Notes: generated from the sequence alone by a model not told the origin. Positions 9,492 to 21,582 are shown, numbered from the stretch's first letter. The stretch is DNA of 64,000 nt from Janthinobacterium sp. LM6 (GCF_002002885.1 NZ_CP019510.1:1612001-1676000), one strand, 5' to 3'. Translations and numbers: made by a program.

Positions 9492-10232
9492 ATGTGGCCC
9501 TATCCACGCACCCTGGCGCACCGCGGCGGCGGCACCCTGGCGCCTGAAAACACCCTGGCCGCCCTGCGCTGCGGCCTCGCCTACGGCTACCGCGCCGTGG
9601 AATTCGACGTCATGCTGGCGTCCGACGGCGTGCCCGTTGTCGTGCACGACCCCGAACTGGGCCGCACCGTGGCCGGCAGCGGCCAGGTCAGCGATTACAC
9701 GGCCGCGCAGCTCGGCGCCATGGAGGCGGGCGCCTGGTTCGGCCCGCAATTCGCGGGCGAGGGCGTGCCCACGTTCGAGGCCGTGGTGGCGTACTGCAAG
9801 GCGCAGCGCATCTGGATGAATATCGAAATCAAGCCGGCGCCAGGCTTCGACGTAGCCACGGGCGAGGCGGTGGCGCGGGCCACGCGCGACTATTTCGCAA
9901 AAGAAATTGCTACTGGAGAATTATTGCCCTTGCTCTCGTCGTTCAGCGTCGACGCGCTGCAGGCGGCGCGCCAGGCGGTGCCGGAACTGGCACGCGGCTG
10001 GCTGGTCGAACAGATACCGGATGACTGGGCGCGGACGGCGAAGGAACTGGACGTGGTGGCGATTCATTGCGACCACCAGCAGCTGACGCCGGAACTGGCG
10101 CGAAAGGTCAAGGAGGCGGGATACGGGCTGTTCTGCTACACCGTCAACACGCCCGAACGGGCCAGCGAGCTGCTGGCCTGGGGCGTGGATGGGTTTTGTA
10201 CGGACAGGATAGATTTGATCAAGGCTGGCTAA
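9492..10232 (+). CDS. ugpQ: Glycerophosphodiester phosphodiesterase
   Basis: A 246-residue cytoplasmic GDPD that hydrolyses glycerophosphodiesters from phospholipid turnover to glycerol-3-phosphate and an alcohol. The metal and catalytic motifs are intact: AHRGGGTLAPENTLAAL near the N-terminus (His and Glu), FDVMLASDGVPVVVHDPELGRTV (Asp and second His), and NIEIKP for the metal-bound Glu. The C-terminal barrel motif YTVNTPERASELLAWGVDGFCTDRIDLI is typical. No signal peptide, so it matches cytoplasmic UgpQ rather than periplasmic GlpQ. It stands alone, without ugpBAEC beside it. Confidence 0.93.
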   Translation: MWPYPRTLAHRGGGTLAPENTLAALRCGLAYGYRAVEFDVMLASDGVPVVVHDPELGRTVAGSGQVSDYTAAQLGAMEAGAWFGPQFAGEGVPTFEAVVAYCKAQRIWMNIEIKPAPGFDVATGEAVARATRDYFAKEIATGELLPLLSSFSVDALQAARQAVPELARGWLVEQIPDDWARTAKELDVVAIHCDHQQLTPELARKVKEAGYGLFCYTVNTPERASELLAWGVDGFCTDRIDLIKAG

Positions 10233-10233
10233 A

Positions 10234-10301
10234 CTGAACCCTGAAAAAAGCCGGGGTCGTACCCTGCAGGGTACGACCCCAGTCTTTGCCGTTGGGTTCA
10301 G
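10234..10301. repeat. Nested inverted repeat, GGGGTC-type palindrome family
   Basis: A perfect 28-base palindrome at 10253-10280 has half site GGGGTCGTACCCTG. It is enclosed by outer arms CTGAACCC (10234-10241) and GGGTTCAG (10294-10301). It sits between two converging genes and may act as a two-way terminator. A related palindrome lies at 20121-20151. Confidence 0.8.
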
Positions 10302-10304
10302 CGT

Positions 10305-12362
10305 TTAGAAAGTCACGCGCATTCCTACGGTGACATTGCGCCCCGTCAAAGGCGCCGCATTCTTGATGAACGAGGTGTGGCTGTACGCCAGTTCATTTGT
10401 CAGGTTGTTCGCCTTGATGTAGAACTGGGCCGGCGTCGTGCCGATGCGCGTGTCGTAGTTGGCGGACAGGTTCAGCATGTTGTAGCCCGGGGTTGCCGTC
10501 TCAAACGCGGCGACCTTGTCTTGCTTGCCCACGCGGTAGAACTCGGCCACGCCGCTCCACGCCTGCCAGTTGGCGTCCACCTTCACGCCAAAACGCTGGG
10601 CCGGGATGCGCGGCAAGTTGCCGCCATCGTTGGCCAGCTTGGCCCGCACATAGTCGCCGAACACGCTGGCGCCGAACATGGGGTTCAGCTGCTGGCGCAC
10701 TTGCCCTTCCACGCCCGTGAACGTGGCGTCGCGCTGGGCGTACTGGATCAGCTGGAAGCCTTCGTGGTTGTCCAGGGTGGAGCCGAAGATGTAATTATCT
10801 ACCTTGTTGCGGTAGGCGCTGGCCGAGAAGGTCGTGGCGCCCGCGTATTTGCGCAAGGTCAAGTCGATATTGTTCGACGTTTCCTTGCCCAGGTTTTGAT
10901 TGCCCAGCTCGTACGTGGCCGTGGCCATGTGCACGCCGTGCGCATACAGTTCCTCGGCGCTGGGCAGGCGGTGCGTGCGGGAAATGGTCGAACCGAGCGA
11001 ATACTGGGGCGCGAATTTCCACACGGCACCCAGCGAGATCGACGTGCCCTTGGCGCTGCGGTCTTGCAGGGTGGCGCTGTCGACCGTGATGTCTTGCCAT
11101 TCGTGGCGCAAGCCCGCTTCGAAGCGCCATTGGTCGAGCTTGTATTCTTCCACCAGGAAGGCCGCGTGCTTCTTCGTGACCGTCGGCGCCACGTAAGCTT
11201 CTTCGCCCAGAGCCGAGAAATCGCGCTTCGACGTTTGCAGGCCGACTACGCCGCGCCAGCCGAAGACGGGATGGTGTTCCATTTCCAGGCGCGCATCGTG
11301 GCCCTTGTTCTTGAACGTGGTGGCGATTTCCGTGCCTTCGATTTCATCGTGCTTGTAATCGGTGAACGAAGCGCGCAGGCGCAGCTTGGCGAAACCGGGC
11401 ACGGGATCGCGCAGTTCGCCGCGCACATCCCAGCGTTCGCTCTTCAGTTTCACGTATGGCACGCTTTCGTGTTCATCCTCGTGCTCATGTTCTTCTTCGT
11501 CGCCATGGCCGTGGCCCTCGTGGCCGCCGCAATGCAGGTGCGTGCCGTGCGGGTGGCAGCTCTCGAATTCGTGGTTGTGGCCGGGCAAGCCGTATTCCGC
11601 GTGCTGGCTGGTGAAAGCCAGGCCCAGGAAGCCGCGCTGTCCCACCCACGACACGCCCACGCTGCCCGTGTCCGTCTTGTTGTAGCTGCCACCCACTTTC
11701 GAGCCGCCTTCCCAGCCGCTGCCGACCTTGTATTCCTTTGCGTCGCGCTTGACGCCTTCCGCGTGGAAGGCGATGTTGCCGGAGCCGCCAGTGACTTCAA
11801 AGGCGCCCGCCTTTTCGCGCGCGGCCGAGTTGGCGCGCACTTCCGCGCTGCCTTCGAAACCTTTTGCCGGCACGCGCGTGGGGATTTTCTTGTCGATCAC
11901 ATTGACGACGCCGCCGACGGCGCCGCCGCCATAGGCCAGCGCGGACGGGCCGCGCAAGACTTCAATCTGTTCCGACAGCATCGGTTCGGCCGCGACGGCG
12001 TGATCGGGGCTGATGGTCGACGCGTCCTGCACTTCGGCGCCATCGGACAGGATTTTCACGCGGGGGCCATCCATGCCGCGGATGATGGGGCGGCTGGCGC
12101 CGGCGCCGAAATGGCTGGAGGTGATGCCGGGCTGGCCGGCCAGGGTTTCGCCCAGGGTCGCCTCGCGGGCGCGCACCAGTTCCTCTCCTTCGAGCACGGT
12201 GACGGGCGTGCTCATGTCGTCGCTGCCCAGGGCCAGGGCGCTGGCCGAGACGGTGACGGCGGGCAAGGTTGTCGCTTGCTGCGCCAGGGCGCTGGCAGGA
12301 GCGGCAAAGGCCAGCATGATGGCCAGCGCGAGGGGAGTGGGTTGGTGAGGGCGGACGGACAT
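10305..12362 (-). CDS. TonB-dependent receptor, zinc (ZnuD-like) type
   Basis: A 685-residue outer-membrane receptor. A signal peptide of about 28 residues ends in ALAQQ; the plug domain follows (VTVLEGEELVRAREATLGETLAGQPGI, ILRGMDGP-type motif, EVLRGPSALAYGGGAVGGVVNVID). A 22-strand barrel ends in an aromatic-type C-terminus, NVTVGMRVTF. Residues about 254-299 form a loop packed with His, Asp and Glu (HNHEFESCHPHGTHLHC, HEGHGHGDEEEHEHEDEHE), as in the zinc receptor ZnuD. The neighbour across a 158-base gap is a Zur-like repressor, which supports zinc uptake. Start 12362 (MSVRPHQ) has AAAGGA upstream. Nickel or copper transport remains possible. Confidence 0.9.
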   Translation of the reverse strand: MSVRPHQPTPLALAIMLAFAAPASALAQQATTLPAVTVSASALALGSDDMSTPVTVLEGEELVRAREATLGETLAGQPGITSSHFGAGASRPIIRGMDGPRVKILSDGAEVQDASTISPDHAVAAEPMLSEQIEVLRGPSALAYGGGAVGGVVNVIDKKIPTRVPAKGFEGSAEVRANSAAREKAGAFEVTGGSGNIAFHAEGVKRDAKEYKVGSGWEGGSKVGGSYNKTDTGSVGVSWVGQRGFLGLAFTSQHAEYGLPGHNHEFESCHPHGTHLHCGGHEGHGHGDEEEHEHEDEHESVPYVKLKSERWDVRGELRDPVPGFAKLRLRASFTDYKHDEIEGTEIATTFKNKGHDARLEMEHHPVFGWRGVVGLQTSKRDFSALGEEAYVAPTVTKKHAAFLVEEYKLDQWRFEAGLRHEWQDITVDSATLQDRSAKGTSISLGAVWKFAPQYSLGSTISRTHRLPSAEELYAHGVHMATATYELGNQNLGKETSNNIDLTLRKYAGATTFSASAYRNKVDNYIFGSTLDNHEGFQLIQYAQRDATFTGVEGQVRQQLNPMFGASVFGDYVRAKLANDGGNLPRIPAQRFGVKVDANWQAWSGVAEFYRVGKQDKVAAFETATPGYNMLNLSANYDTRIGTTPAQFYIKANNLTNELAYSHTSFIKNAAPLTGRNVTVGMRVTF

Positions 12363-12442
12363 GGGCAAGAATTCCTTTATCGGCGATCGGTTTGACGGGT
12401 CGGGGCAGGCCATTGCCGGATGGGGTGGCTGCCAGAAGATGA

Positions 12443-12464
12443 TAATGATAACCCATTATCATTA
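12443..12464. promoter_or_regulatory. Candidate Zur/Fur-type operator
   Basis: A 22-base dyad with exact 9-base arms TAATGATAA and TTATCATTA around a CCCA centre lies between the divergent receptor and zur-like genes. Its GATAAT-style hexamers resemble Fur-family boxes. One repressor site here could control both genes. That Zur binds it is inference. Confidence 0.7.
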
Positions 12465-12520
12465 CTGTGTGACAGTTTTTCCGGGCAGGGGAGTCAGGCG
12501 GATGGTGTATTCTGTCGGCT

Positions 12521-12973
12521 ATGGAACGCACAACACGTCAAAAAACCGCTATTCAAGCCGCCATCGAGTCGGCCCAGCGCCCCTTGTCGGCGCAGGAAAT
12601 CCTCGAACAGGCCAGCTTGCAGGTGACGCAGCTGGGTATCGCCACCGTTTACCGCAACTTGAAGTCCTTGGTGCTGGAAGAAAAGGTGCACGTCGTGACC
12701 TTGCCGGGCGAAAACCCGCGCTATGAGTCGAACACGGCCGCCAATCACCACCACCACCATTTCCAGTGCACCACGTGCCAGCGCGTGTTCGACGTGCATG
12801 ATTGTCCGGGCGACTTGAAGCGCATGGCGCCGCAAGGCTTTGTCGTCGAACGCCACGAACTGACCTTGTACGGCCGCTGCGCTGACTGCAATGCGGCCGC
12901 CGGCGCCACAGGCTCTGCGGCCAAGGCCACGCCCGCGCCGCACGCCTGCGCCAGCCACCACGACCCGGCCTGA
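12521..12973 (+). CDS. zur: Fur-family transcriptional repressor, probably Zur
   Basis: A 150-residue metalloregulator. An N-terminal winged helix ([47 protein letters not shown]) is followed by a His run HHHHH at residues 76-80. The structural zinc site has CTTC (Cys83, Cys86) and CADC (Cys120, Cys123), and HDC carries a further ligand. The C-terminus [10 protein letters not shown] adds more possible ligands. Fur, Zur and PerR cannot be separated by sequence alone. The divergent His-rich receptor and the shared dyad at 12443-12464 favour Zur. Confidence 0.85.
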   Translation: MERTTRQKTAIQAAIESAQRPLSAQEILEQASLQVTQLGIATVYRNLKSLVLEEKVHVVTLPGENPRYESNTAANHHHHHFQCTTCQRVFDVHDCPGDLKRMAPQGFVVERHELTLYGRCADCNAAAGATGSAAKATPAPHACASHHDPA

Positions 12974-13092
12974 GCGGGCAGGTTGTCGATGTTGGCACGG
13001 GCGCAACAATGGCCGTGCCAGCCGTCATTGCCGCACCCCATATCACGTATAATCTTCCCTTTAAAGCTGCCGCCACTCTTTGCCAAAAAAAC

Positions 13093-15705
<2,613 letters not shown>

Positions 15706-15751
15706 GGCGTAAGCTAGGGCCCATGCGGGGTTTTCGCCCCACAGCCCCTTG

Positions 15752-15787
15752 AAAACGGCCCGCAGACGGTGTTTGCGGGCCGTTTTT
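15752..15787 (+). terminator. Terminator after alaS
   Basis: Twelve-base arms AAAACGGCCCGC and GCGGGCCGTTTT with an 11-base loop end in a T run. This is a strong intrinsic terminator 46 bases after the alaS stop. Confidence 0.9.
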
Positions 15788-15908
15788 CCGTGTGGAATCT
15801 CGTTGTGACACCACAACAGCCGATGAACTATTTTGGTGCAGCGCGTCAATGCCCCTGATTTAGAGTAGTATGTCGAAAATCAGTACAACAAAAAATGGCG
15901 GGATATTG

Positions 15909-16169
15909 ATGATGAGCGACACACTACTTGATACCGAGATTATGGAATTTCATAAAGAACTCGACGCGCGGGGCTTGAATTGCCCCTTGCCGATTCTGAA
16001 GGCGAAAAAGGCTTTGTCAGAGCTGCAGAGCGGGGAAGTGCTGCGCATCATGGCTACCGATCCCGGTTCCGTGCGCGACTTCCAGGCTTTTGCCAAGCAA
16101 ACGGGCAATGCCCTGCTGTCGCATGTGCAGACGGGTACCGAATTCGTCTTCCTGATGCAACGCAAATAA
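15909..16169 (+). CDS. TusA-like sulfurtransferase
   Basis: An 86-residue SirA/TusA-family protein. The invariant CPxP motif occurs in DARGLNCPLPILKAKKAL, where the Cys carries persulfide sulfur in relay reactions such as tRNA thiolation or molybdenum cofactor sulfuration. The second half LRIMATDPGSVRDFQAFAKQTGNAL is typical of the two-layer fold. The start is one of two adjacent ATG codons at 15909 and 15912, with GCGGGA upstream; an ATG at 15870 in the same frame has no good ribosome binding site. No tusBCD nearby, so the partner is unknown. Confidence 0.9.
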   Translation: MMSDTLLDTEIMEFHKELDARGLNCPLPILKAKKALSELQSGEVLRIMATDPGSVRDFQAFAKQTGNALLSHVQTGTEFVFLMQRK

Positions 16170-16321
16170 TTCTGCCAGCCGGGGCCGCCGTGGCGCGGCC
16201 TGCTTGACCGCTTGCCGTGTGCGTCACTTTCATGCCCTTTTGCTGCCCTGCAGCGTAGCGGCGGACTCCCCTGAAATCCTCAAAGCTGGACAGTTTAGAT
16301 GGATTGCTCTAACAAAAAATC

Positions 16322-16369
16322 GCACGATCGTGCTTAAATTCGGTTCAAGATTCAAATTTCTCTTATAAT
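16322..16369 (+). promoter_or_regulatory. Palindrome and -10 upstream of etfBA
   Basis: The 256-base gap before etfB holds a perfect 12-base palindrome GCACGATCGTGC at 16322-16333 and a TATAAT at 16364-16369. No good -35 was found. The palindrome is well placed for a repressor or activator of fatty-acid or amino-acid oxidation genes; its owner is unknown. Confidence 0.5.
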
Positions 16370-16425
16370 CGAACGCACAATCAGCACTTGATCCGTCATT
16401 TTTATAATTTCCCAAAGGCATAGCT

Positions 16426-17175
16426 ATGAAAGTCTTGGTACCCGTCAAACGCGTGGTCGACTATAACGTCAAAGTCCGCGTCAAGAGTGACGGCACTGGC
16501 GTCGATACCGCCAACGTCAAAATGTCGATGAACCCTTTCGATGAGATCGCGCTGGAAGAAGCGATGCGCCTGAAAGAAGCCGGCAAGGTCACTGAAGTGG
16601 TCGCCATCTCCTGCGGCGTGACGCAGTGCCAGGAAACCCTGCGCACGGCCATGGCCATCGGCGCCGACCGCGGCATCCTGGTGGAAACGACGACCGAACT
16701 GGAACCGCTGGCCGTGGCCAAGCTGGTCAAGTCCCTGGCCGAGAAAGAACAGCCGCAACTGATCATCCTGGGCAAACAGGCCATCGATGACGACAGCAAC
16801 CAGACCGGCCAGATGCTCGCTGCCCTGCTGGGTTGGCCGCAAGCCACGTTTGCTTCGAAAGTCGTGCTGGAAGACGGTAAAGTCACCGTCACCCGCGAAG
16901 TCGACGGCGGCCTGGAAACCCTGGCATTGACCTTGCCAGCGATCATCACCACCGACCTGCGCCTGAACGAGCCACGCTATGTGACCTTGCCGAACATCAT
17001 GAAGGCCAAGAAAAAGCCGCTCGAGACCGTCAAGCCGGAAGACCTGGGCGTCGATGTTGCGCCACGCCTGAAGACCCTGAAAGTCGTCGAGCCAGCCAAG
17101 CGCTCGGCCGGCATCAAGGTCCCGGACGTCGCTACCCTGGTCGCCAAGCTGCGTACCGAAGCCAAAGTCATCTAA
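16426..17175 (+). CDS. etfB: Electron transfer flavoprotein beta subunit
   Basis: A 249-residue small subunit of ETF, which takes electrons from acyl-CoA and related dehydrogenases and passes them to ETF-ubiquinone oxidoreductase. [20 protein letters not shown] starts the fold; the AMP-binding/ADP region shows [29 protein letters not shown]; the beta-ETF signature occurs in [30 protein letters not shown], followed by [13 protein letters not shown]. It is full length. etfA follows 40 bases later and an acyl-CoA dehydrogenase after that. Confidence 0.97.
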   Translation: MKVLVPVKRVVDYNVKVRVKSDGTGVDTANVKMSMNPFDEIALEEAMRLKEAGKVTEVVAISCGVTQCQETLRTAMAIGADRGILVETTTELEPLAVAKLVKSLAEKEQPQLIILGKQAIDDDSNQTGQMLAALLGWPQATFASKVVLEDGKVTVTREVDGGLETLALTLPAIITTDLRLNEPRYVTLPNIMKAKKKPLETVKPEDLGVDVAPRLKTLKVVEPAKRSAGIKVPDVATLVAKLRTEAKVI

Positions 17176-17215
17176 GCGGCTTTGCCGTCTACCCAGAACA
17201 ATTACAGGACATATC

Positions 17216-18148
17216 ATGGTCGCATTAGTTATTGCTGAACACGACAACGCTACCTTAAAGGGCAGCACCCACCACACCGTGACCGCGGCTGCCCAGTGCG
17301 GCGGCGACGTGCACGTGCTCGTCGCAGGCTCGAACGCATCGGCTGCCGCCGCTGCCGCCGCGCAAATCGCCGGCGTGACGAAAGTCATCGTCGCCGACGC
17401 GCCATATTTTGCCGACGGCCTGGCCGAAAACGTGGCCGAGCAAGTGCTGGCCATCGCCGGCAACTACAGCCACATCCTGGCGCCAGCCACCGCCTACGGC
17501 AAGAACATCCTGCCGCGCGTGGCCGCCAAGCTTGACGTCGCGCAAATCTCGGAAATCACCAAGGTCGATTCCCCTGACACCTTCGAGCGCCCGATCTACG
17601 CCGGTAACGCTATTGCCACCGTGCAATCCGGCGACAAGGTCAAGGTCATCACCGTGCGCACCACCGGTTTCGACGCCGCTGCCGCCACCGGCGGTTCGGC
17701 TGCCACGGAAACCGTCGCCGCCGTCGCCGACGCGGGCAAGTCCGCCTTCGTGGGCCGCGAACTGGCCAAGTCCGACCGTCCTGAACTGACCGCCGCGAAA
17801 ATCATCGTGTCGGGCGGCCGTGGCATGGGTTCGGCGGAAAACTTCCACATCCTGGAACCGCTGGCCGACAAGCTTGGCGCCGCCATGGGTGCTTCGCGCG
17901 CCGCCGTTGACGCCGGCTTCGTGCCGAACGACTGGCAAGTGGGCCAGACGGGCAAGATCGTCGCGCCATCGCTGTACATCGCCGTCGGTATCTCGGGCGC
18001 GATCCAGCATCTGGCCGGCATGAAAGATTCGAAGACCATCGTCGCCATCAACAAGGATCCGGAAGCGCCGATCTTTGCCGTGGCCGACTACGGCATCGTG
18101 GGCGATCTGTTCGAGATCGTGCCGCAACTGGTCAAAGAACTGGGTTAA
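17216..18148 (+). CDS. etfA: Electron transfer flavoprotein alpha subunit
   Basis: A 310-residue FAD-binding large subunit of ETF. The N-terminal domain begins [15 protein letters not shown]. The C-terminal FAD domain has the family signature [35 protein letters not shown], with the GGRGMGS loop and the GQTGKIVAP stretch before it. Length and motifs are normal. It is co-transcribed with etfB and ends before a terminator, so the following acyl-CoA dehydrogenase may have its own or a read-through transcript. Confidence 0.97.
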   Translation: MVALVIAEHDNATLKGSTHHTVTAAAQCGGDVHVLVAGSNASAAAAAAAQIAGVTKVIVADAPYFADGLAENVAEQVLAIAGNYSHILAPATAYGKNILPRVAAKLDVAQISEITKVDSPDTFERPIYAGNAIATVQSGDKVKVITVRTTGFDAAAATGGSAATETVAAVADAGKSAFVGRELAKSDRPELTAAKIIVSGGRGMGSAENFHILEPLADKLGAAMGASRAAVDAGFVPNDWQVGQTGKIVAPSLYIAVGISGAIQHLAGMKDSKTIVAINKDPEAPIFAVADYGIVGDLFEIVPQLVKELG

Positions 18149-18178
18149 GTCACACCCCTTCCGGTTTTGTTACTGACA

Positions 18179-18226
18179 AAGCCACGCCGGCCCGCCCCAC
18201 ACGGCGAGCCGCGCGTGGCTTTTTTC
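18179..18226 (+). terminator. Terminator after etfBA
   Basis: Arms AAGCCACGC (18179-18187) and GCGTGGCTT (18213-18221) enclose a GC-rich loop and are followed by a T run. It lies between etfA and the dehydrogenase gene. Confidence 0.8.
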
Positions 18227-18240
18227 TTGGAGAAAAGAAG

Positions 18241-20031
18241 ATGAGCTATCAAGCCCCGCTGAAAGACATGTTGTTCGTGATGAACGAACTGGCCGGCCTG
18301 GCCGAAATCCACACTTTACCCGGCTGCGAAGACGCCACGCCCGACACGGCTGAAGCCGTGCTGGAAGAGAACGCCAAGTTCTGCGGCGGCGTGGTGGCCC
18401 CCTTGAACGGCCCCAGCGACAAGGAGCCGAGCTTCTGGCACGACGGCCAGGTCACGACGTCAAAGGGCTTCAAGGAAGCGTTCAAGGCCTACGGCGAAGC
18501 GGGCTGGCAGGGCGTGCAGCATCCGACGCAGTTCGGCGGCCAGGGTTTACCGAAGCTGCTGGCCACGCCGTGCATCGAAATGCTCAACTCGGCCAGCATC
18601 TCGTTCGCCCTGGTGGCCCTGCTGTCGGACGGCGCCATCGAGGCGCTGCTGACGGCCGGCAGCGACGAGCAAAAAGCGGTGTATCTGGAAAACTTGGTGT
18701 CGGGCAAGTGGACGGGCACCATGAACCTGACGGAGCCGCAAGCCGGTTCCGACCTGGCCGCCGTGCGCACGCGCGCCGTGCCGCAGGGCGACGGCACCTA
18801 TAAAGTGTTCGGCACGAAGATTTTCATCACGTACGGCGAACACGACATGGCGGAAAACATCGTCCACCTGGTGCTGGCCCGCACGCCGGACGCGCCCGCC
18901 GGCGTGAAAGGCATTTCGCTGTTCATCGTGCCGAAATTCCTCGTCAACGCCGATGGCAGCCTGGGTGCGCGCAACGACGCGCACTGTGTTTCCATCGAGC
19001 ATAAGCTGGGCATCAAGGCCAGCCCGACGGCGGTATTGCAGTTCGGCGACCACGGCGGCGCCATCGGCACCCTGGTGGGCGAGGAAAACCGCGGCCTCGA
19101 ATACATGTTCATCATGATGAACGCGGCCCGCTTCGGCGTGGGCTTGCAGGGCATCGGCCTGGCCGAGCGCGCCTACCAGCAGGCCGTGGCGTTCGCCAAG
19201 GACCGCGTGCAGTCGCGCGACCTGGCCGGGTCCGCGGGCCCCGTCTCCATCATCCACCACCCGGACGTGCGCCGCATGCTGATGTCGATGCGCTCGCAGA
19301 CGGAGGCGGCGCGCGCGCTGGCCTACGTGGGCGCGGCCATCAGCGACGTGGCACACCATCATCCCGATGCCGAGGTGCGCGCGGAAAGCCTGGCCACGTA
19401 TGAATACCTGGTGCCCGTCATCAAGGGTTGGGCCACGGAAATGTCGCAAGACGTCACGCGCGACGGCGTGCAAGTGCATGGCGGCATGGGTTTCATTGAA
19501 GAAACAGGTGCCGCTCAGCATTACCGCGACGCCAAGATTCTGACGATTTACGAAGGCACGACGGCCATCCAGGCGAATGACCTCGTGGGCCGCAAGACGG
19601 TGCGCGACGGCGGCGCCGTGGCGAAAGCCATCATCGCCCAGGTGCGCGCCACGGAAGCCCAGCTGGGCGAACTGTCCGGCGCCGACTTCCAGGCCATGCA
19701 GCGCCACCTGGCCGAAGGCAGTGCGGCCCTCGAAGCGGTAGTCGAGTATGTGGTGGCCAACATGAAGACGGACATCAAGGCCGTCTTTGCGGGCAGCGTG
19801 CCGTACCTGAAACTGGCCGGCATCGTGCTGGGCGGCTGGCAAATGGCGCGCGCGGCCATCGTGGCGCAGCAAAAGCTGGGTGAAGGCAGCGGCGACGCTT
19901 CGTTCTACAAGGCAAAAATCGCCACGGCGCGCTTCTTTGCCGACCACATCCTGTCGCAGGCGCCGGGCTTGCGCGCCACCATCATCGACGGCAGCGCCGG
20001 CGTGATGGCGCTGTCGGAAGAGCAGTTTTAA
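18241..20031 (+). CDS. Acyl-CoA dehydrogenase (long form with C-terminal extension)
   Basis: A 596-residue FAD enzyme that forms the alpha-beta double bond of an acyl-CoA and passes electrons to ETF. The N-terminal helical domain, the middle domain [17 protein letters not shown] and the C-terminal domain [37 protein letters not shown] are all present; the catalytic base is expected in this last region (IYEGTT). About 130 extra residues at the C-terminus match the long acyl-CoA dehydrogenase group. GGAGAAAAGAAG lies just upstream of the start. It follows etfBA, its natural electron acceptor. Substrate chain length is unknown. Confidence 0.95.
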   Translation: MSYQAPLKDMLFVMNELAGLAEIHTLPGCEDATPDTAEAVLEENAKFCGGVVAPLNGPSDKEPSFWHDGQVTTSKGFKEAFKAYGEAGWQGVQHPTQFGGQGLPKLLATPCIEMLNSASISFALVALLSDGAIEALLTAGSDEQKAVYLENLVSGKWTGTMNLTEPQAGSDLAAVRTRAVPQGDGTYKVFGTKIFITYGEHDMAENIVHLVLARTPDAPAGVKGISLFIVPKFLVNADGSLGARNDAHCVSIEHKLGIKASPTAVLQFGDHGGAIGTLVGEENRGLEYMFIMMNAARFGVGLQGIGLAERAYQQAVAFAKDRVQSRDLAGSAGPVSIIHHPDVRRMLMSMRSQTEAARALAYVGAAISDVAHHHPDAEVRAESLATYEYLVPVIKGWATEMSQDVTRDGVQVHGGMGFIEETGAAQHYRDAKILTIYEGTTAIQANDLVGRKTVRDGGAVAKAIIAQVRATEAQLGELSGADFQAMQRHLAEGSAALEAVVEYVVANMKTDIKAVFAGSVPYLKLAGIVLGGWQMARAAIVAQQKLGEGSGDASFYKAKIATARFFADHILSQAPGLRATIIDGSAGVMALSEEQF

Positions 20032-20065
20032 GTTGACGCGGGGCCGGCGGGAGCCGGCTGAATGC

Positions 20066-20103
20066 AAAAAAAGCGCTGGAGACTACTCTCCAGCGCTTTT
20101 TTT
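20066..20103. terminator. Strong terminator after the acyl-CoA dehydrogenase
   Basis: A run of A, an arm AGCGCTGGAG, loop ACTACT, an arm CTCCAGCGCT and a run of T form a near-perfect symmetrical stem. The A and T runs make it able to work on both strands between converging genes. Confidence 0.92.
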
Positions 20104-20120
20104 AACCACAAAGACAAATG

Positions 20121-20151
20121 CCGGGGTCAGACCCGCCGGGTCTGACCCCGG
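20121..20151. repeat. GGGGTC-type palindrome, second copy
   Basis: Perfect 14-base arms CCGGGGTCAGACCC and GGGTCTGACCCCGG around a GCC centre. It shares the frame GGGGTC-NN-ACCC ... GGGT-NN-GACCCC with the element at 10253-10280; the two variable bases differ and pair in both copies. It too lies between converging genes. Confidence 0.85.
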
Positions 20152-20166
20152 ATTTACTCTGCGTTC

Positions 20167-20793
20167 CTAGCGGCGGGCGATGCCGTTGCCGGAATTGCGC
20201 ACCAGGTCGCCAGCGGCCAGGCCAGGGTCCTGGTCAAACGCGAAGTCGGCCTTGGCGCCCGTTTCGTACTGCACGGTAACGGTCCACACCTTGCTGTTTT
20301 TCATGTGGCCTTCGACTTGCTTGCCCGCGAAAGCGCCGCCGGCGGCACCGGCAAGGGTGGCCAGGTCCTTGCCGCGTCCGCCGCCGACCTGGCGGCCCAG
20401 CAGGGCGCCGGCCACGCCGCCGCCGATCATGCCCAGCGCGCCGCCTTCGCCCGCTTTTTCAGCGACGTTGACTGCCAGCACCTTGCCGCACTCGGCGCAG
20501 ATCTGGTGCTGCGGCTGCTTGGAAGGCTGGCTGGCGTAGGAATTGCCCGCCTTTTGCGCGGCCTTGGCGTTGATGATGGCCTGGTCGTATTCGCCCTTGG
20601 CGTCGCGCAGGCATTGCATGCGGGCTTTCGAGCTGGTTTCTTCTGCGCACAGTTTCTTGTCGTCCGCATAGCGCGTGTTGGCCTGCTTCGTGTCGTACGC
20701 GTATTGCGCCTTCGGCGACAGGTTTTGCGCGAAGGCGGAGGTGCTGAACAGGGCCGTGACGGCGACTGCGAGGATGAGTGGGCGACGAATCAT
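20167..20793 (-). CDS. Glycine-zipper (2TM) envelope protein
   Basis: A 208-residue exported protein. The signal peptide MIRRPLILAVAVTALFSTSAFAQ is cleaved at an Ala-x-Ala site. The mature part has a helical Lys/Ala-rich half with CAEE and CLRD cysteines and a CAEC pair. A Gly-zipper segment follows (GGALGMIGGGVAGALLGRQVGGGRGKDLATLAGAAGGAFAG), as in the SlyB/Rick17kDa-like 2TM family. A beta-rich end follows (VWTVTVQYETGAKADFAFDQDPGLAAGDLVR). Such proteins stabilise the outer membrane or are of unknown role. No lipobox, so this is not a lipoprotein. Start 20793 is set by the signal peptide and AGGAGA upstream. Confidence 0.85.
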   Translation of the reverse strand: MIRRPLILAVAVTALFSTSAFAQNLSPKAQYAYDTKQANTRYADDKKLCAEETSSKARMQCLRDAKGEYDQAIINAKAAQKAGNSYASQPSKQPQHQICAECGKVLAVNVAEKAGEGGALGMIGGGVAGALLGRQVGGGRGKDLATLAGAAGGAFAGKQVEGHMKNSKVWTVTVQYETGAKADFAFDQDPGLAAGDLVRNSGNGIARR

Positions 20794-20929
20794 GATCTTC
20801 TCCTGTGGGGTGTTGAATGTGCCAGTAATGTCGGCATTGTGAATGCAGTATAGAGGAAAATCATGATTGCTTACCAACACTTACATGTGCGTGCGGCAGG
20901 CGCGATCCGATGTCATTTCCATACGGAAA

Positions 20930-21364
20930 TTAACCGTAGGCGCCGCCTGTGTACAGCAAGTCGAACAGGCGTGCCATGGTGGCGATCAGCACGCCTGCGC
21001 CTAGCATCAAGGTAGCGACCAGCACCACGGCCAGGGGCCAGCCCGTGTCCGACAGGTGGCCGGAGCCGGCGTTGTAGCGCGCATCCCACTTGTCGTCCGG
21101 CATCAGGCCCAGCACCAGCGCTTCCAGGAAGCCGCCCAGGGCGGACAGGGTCAGCGGCAATATCTGGTAAAACCAGTCCGCCTCGGGAAACAGCTGGCGC
21201 AGCAGCAAGGAGGCGGGCAGGGCGGCCAGGTGCAGCCAGCCCCAGCGGTCCCTGGCGCCGTGCAGGTAGAAGCGGTGGGCGCCCAGCATGCCCAGCAGGA
21301 AGGCCAGCAGTGTCGTGAAGGCCTTGTTCTTGTGCGACTGTTGCAAAATGGTAGCGGTGGTCAT
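20930..21364 (-). CDS. TM2-domain membrane protein
   Basis: A 144-residue inner-membrane protein. The TM2 domain starts after a short cytoplasmic leader: KAFTTLLAFLLGMLGAHRFYLHGARDRWGWLHL, with the GxxGAHRFYLG-like turn between two hydrophobic helices. Two more hydrophobic stretches follow (LPLTLSALGGFLEALVLGLMP and WPLAVVLVATLMLGAGVLIATMARLFDLL). TM2 proteins have no agreed function. It is transcribed away from rpsP across a 288-base gap. Confidence 0.88.
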   Translation of the reverse strand: MTTATILQQSHKNKAFTTLLAFLLGMLGAHRFYLHGARDRWGWLHLAALPASLLLRQLFPEADWFYQILPLTLSALGGFLEALVLGLMPDDKWDARYNAGSGHLSDTGWPLAVVLVATLMLGAGVLIATMARLFDLLYTGGAYG

Positions 21365-21582
21365 GGGACTCCAGAGTTGCTCATCGGTAAAGATTGTCAG
21401 TATCGGTCATTGCTTGCCGCAACGATAGCACTTTCAGACGGCGTTCAGGCGATGCTATCGTGCAATATCATCGCCTGGACGTGGCATGGCCGGCACGATA
21501 GACGCACGCGCCTATTGCGTCTTCGGCCATGACTGGTCATAATGTTTGATTAGCCCAAATTACACGCCCGTCATCATAACGC

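Noticed and set aside
10377-12395. A 672-codon open frame opposite the zinc-type receptor
   Set aside because: Antisense of a clear TonB receptor; biased composition and no motif.
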